Source of the DNA: an uncultured Rhodospirillaceae bacterium
GTDB lineage: Bacteria > Pseudomonadota > Alphaproteobacteria > Rhodospirillales > UBA2165
DNA: 7,821 bases
Reading direction: 5' to 3'
Assembly: GCA_913054205.1 (NCBI GenBank)
Contig: CAJXJM010000108.1
Coordinates: 1-7,821, forward strand
The notes under the pieces were generated by a model, which did no database searches, was not told the origin of the DNA, and saw only the letters and a list, made by a program, of their open reading frames with translations. The position numbers were made by a program, and so were the translations under genes. Of the stretch, positions 6,127 through 7,821 are shown in pieces. The stretch's first letter is position 1. Every line of letters starts with the position of its first letter.

Positions 6127-7709
6127 CGATGAATAAAATCTCTAAAGACGAAGACAATAAACGCCGGCCGGTGATGCTTTGCATTCTCGATGGTTGGGGG
6201 GAGCGCGACGGCGGCGAGGACAACGCGATCTACAATGCCGACACTCCGGTTTGGGACCGCATGATGGCAGAATACCCAACGGCACGGCTCGAAGCGTCAG
6301 CGCTTGATGTTGGCCTGCCGGAAGGTCAGATGGGCAATTCCGAGGTGGGTCATATGAACCTCGGTGCGGGCCGAGTGGTGATGCAGAATCTGCCGCTGAT
6401 CGATCAATCGATTGCCGAGGACACCTTTAAAGACATCCCCACGCTTGTAGACTTTGTTTCAAAACTTAAAAAAAGTGGCGGCGCCTGTCATTTGCTTGGG
6501 CTGGTTTCGCCAGGCGGTGTGCATTCCCATCAGAATCACTTGATCGCATTGGCAGAAATTTTTGCAAAAGCCGGCATCCCCGCCAAACTTCACGCTTTTA
6601 TGGATGGCCGCGATACCGCGCAATCCAGCGGCAAAGGTTTTATGTCAGATGTTGTCAGCCAAACTGCCAATCTCAAAGGTTTCTCGATCGCGAGTGTGAC
6701 CGGGCGGTATTACGCCATGGACCGCGACAACAATTGGGACCGGGTGGTTCTGGCTTATAACGTCATTGCCGACGGCGACGGCGCAGCTGCAACGGATGCC
6801 GTTGCTGCCGTGCAAGCGAGCTATGACGACGGCAAGACGGATGAATTTATGCTGCCGCATGTCATCGGAGATTATGACGGTATTAAAGATGGTGATGCGA
6901 TATTGATGTTTAATTTCCGCTCAGACCGTGCGCGGGAGATTATGGCAACATTCGTCGATCCGGGCTTCGACGGCTTTGAGCGCCCGCGTGCCTTAAATTT
7001 CGTTGCCCAAGCAGGGATGACGGAATACTCAACTCACCTCAATCAGTTTATGGGGGCTTTGATCCCGCAGCGCCCGCTGACAAAAATATTAGGCGAGGTG
7101 ATCTCGGAAGCCGGCCTTACCCAATTGCGCACAGCCGAAACCGAGAAATTCGCTCATATCACGTTTTTCTTTAACGGCGGCGAAGAGCAGGTTTTTCCCG
7201 GCGAAGAGCGCATCCTCGTGCCGTCGCCCAAAGTCGCGACCTATGATCTCCAACCGGAGATGTCGGCCCATGAAGTGACCGACAATCTGGTGGCGGCGAT
7301 CGAGGCGGAGAAATTCGATCTCATTATTGTAAATTATGCCAATGGCGACATGGTCGGCCATACCGGCGTGTTCGACGCAACCGTCAAAGCGGCGGAAACC
7401 GTTGACGTTTGTCTCGGCAGGCTTGAAAAAGCACTTCAAAATGTTGGCGGCACCATGCTGGTCACCGCCGATCACGGCAATGCCGAGCAGATGTTCGATC
7501 CTGAAACCAATGGCCCGCACACAACGCATACATTGTCACCGGTGCCATTGATCCTGGTGAACCCACCGGATTATGCCGAGGACCTCAAAGAAGGGGCGCT
7601 CGCCGATGTCTCGCCGACTTTGCTGCGACTTTTGGGATTGGCGCAACCCGCCGAGATGACCGGTCACTCGCTGATCTCAGAAAAACAGACCAAAGATGCG
7701 ACGGCTTAG
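6114..7709 (+). CDS. gpmI: 2,3-bisphosphoglycerate-independent phosphoglycerate mutase
   Basis: GpmI interconverts 3-phosphoglycerate and 2-phosphoglycerate in glycolysis and gluconeogenesis using two metal ions (usually Mn) and a phosphoserine intermediate. The protein is 531 residues from TTG 6114 or 526 from ATG 6129; relatives are about 510-515. It belongs to the alkaline phosphatase superfamily. Metal motif LCILDGWG is near the start. The catalytic serine is in GQMGNSEVGHMNLGAGRVV (Ser76 from TTG, Ser71 from ATG). The transferase domain shows GGVHSHQNHLIALAEIF, MDGRDTAQSSG, GRYYAMDRDNNWDRV and MFNFRSDRARE. The C-terminal metal sites are YANGDMVGHTG and TADHGNAEQMFD, then HTTHTLSPVPLILV. 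GGAAG (6102-6106) lies 7 bases before the TTG. The ATG has no good Shine-Dalgarno but sits right behind a leader ORF stop. The 3' end overlaps the envC-like start by 14 bases, indicating an operon. Confidence 0.97.
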   Translation: MRQVAMNKISKDEDNKRRPVMLCILDGWGERDGGEDNAIYNADTPVWDRMMAEYPTARLEASALDVGLPEGQMGNSEVGHMNLGAGRVVMQNLPLIDQSIAEDTFKDIPTLVDFVSKLKKSGGACHLLGLVSPGGVHSHQNHLIALAEIFAKAGIPAKLHAFMDGRDTAQSSGKGFMSDVVSQTANLKGFSIASVTGRYYAMDRDNNWDRVVLAYNVIADGDGAAATDAVAAVQASYDDGKTDEFMLPHVIGDYDGIKDGDAILMFNFRSDRAREIMATFVDPGFDGFERPRALNFVAQAGMTEYSTHLNQFMGALIPQRPLTKILGEVISEAGLTQLRTAETEKFAHITFFFNGGEEQVFPGEERILVPSPKVATYDLQPEMSAHEVTDNLVAAIEAEKFDLIIVNYANGDMVGHTGVFDATVKAAETVDVCLGRLEKALQNVGGTMLVTADHGNAEQMFDPETNGPHTTHTLSPVPLILVNPPDYAEDLKEGALADVSPTLLRLLGLAQPAEMTGHSLISEKQTKDATA

Positions 7710-7821
7710 AATATCCAATTACGCCCTCTCAATTTTCACAGCTCTCGCCTTATGTCTGCCTTCTTCCAGCTCAGCCCAAAATAAAGACAGCTCCCTCGAC
7801 ACACAAATTAAAGAAGTCGAA
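7696..7821 (+). CDS. N-terminus of a secreted protein, probably EnvC-like murein hydrolase activator (runs off window)
   Basis: ATG 7696 opens a frame that stays open for 42 codons to the window end. The start MRRLR is followed by a hydrophobic stretch (YALSIFTALALCLP) and a polar SSSSAQN, a good Sec signal peptide with likely cleavage after SSA. What follows (DSSLDTQIKEVE) is polar and helix-prone, as at the start of the EnvC coiled coil. EnvC proteins sit in the periplasm and activate amidases that split septal peptidoglycan, through a C-terminal degenerate LytM domain not in view. The identification rests mainly on position: envC usually follows gpmI, and ctpA follows envC, in alphaproteobacteria. 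The start overlaps the last 14 bases of gpmI in another frame, so translation is probably coupled. Another secreted protein cannot be excluded. Confidence 0.65.
   Translation, partial: MRRLRISNYALSIFTALALCLPSSSSAQNKDSSLDTQIKEVE

Noticed and set aside
7089..7529. 146-codon minus-strand open frame inside gpmI
   Set aside because: It is antisense to the conserved metal-binding half of gpmI, with no motifs of its own.
1..7821. tRNA or rRNA genes, CRISPR arrays, insertion sequences, phage or defence genes
   Set aside because: No cloverleaf-like segments, regularly spaced repeats, transposase motifs or terminal inverted repeats were seen. Nearly all sequence is accounted for by recognised housekeeping genes.

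Overview
The window is a compact stretch of bacterial chromosome, most likely from an alphaproteobacterium. This rests on the gene order proB-proA-nadD-rsfS-rlmH followed by gpmI-envC, which I recall as typical of that class, and on the protein sequences. It is an inference from order and motifs, not a database match. Base composition is moderate, and the selO/DUF2237 part looks more AT-rich by eye. I see no rRNA, tRNA, CRISPR array, transposase or attachment site.

Layout. Bases 1-222 hold the 3' end of proB (glutamate 5-kinase, PUA domain). They are followed at close spacing on the + strand by proA (234-1508), nadD (1521-2126), rsfS (2126-2563) and rlmH (2582-3037). This looks like one operon linking proline synthesis, NAD synthesis and two ribosome-directed proteins. 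A long hairpin at 3044-3073 follows rlmH. Next come an AlgH/YqgE-family gene with an apparent signal peptide (3167-3787), selO (protein AMPylase, 3965-5476), and a convergent minus-strand DUF2237 gene (5579-6010). The + strand then resumes with gpmI (6114-7709), which overlaps the start of an envC-like murein hydrolase activator gene (7696 to the window end).

How the genes work together. ProB and ProA carry out the first two steps of proline synthesis. NadD makes the dinucleotide of the NAD pathway. RsfS silences ribosomes and RlmH methylates 23S rRNA. GpmI is the cofactor-independent phosphoglycerate mutase of glycolysis, and the EnvC-like protein would activate cell-wall amidases during division. 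SelO and the DUF2237 protein sit as a convergent pair between these conserved blocks and look like accessory cargo.

Nothing here is an obvious new multi-gene system. The points most worth a second look are the exported-looking YqgE protein, a 24-codon leader ORF with a strong Shine-Dalgarno ending two bases before the gpmI ATG, a strong Shine-Dalgarno pointing at an in-frame ATT codon inside the annotated rsfS start, and the hairpin after rlmH.
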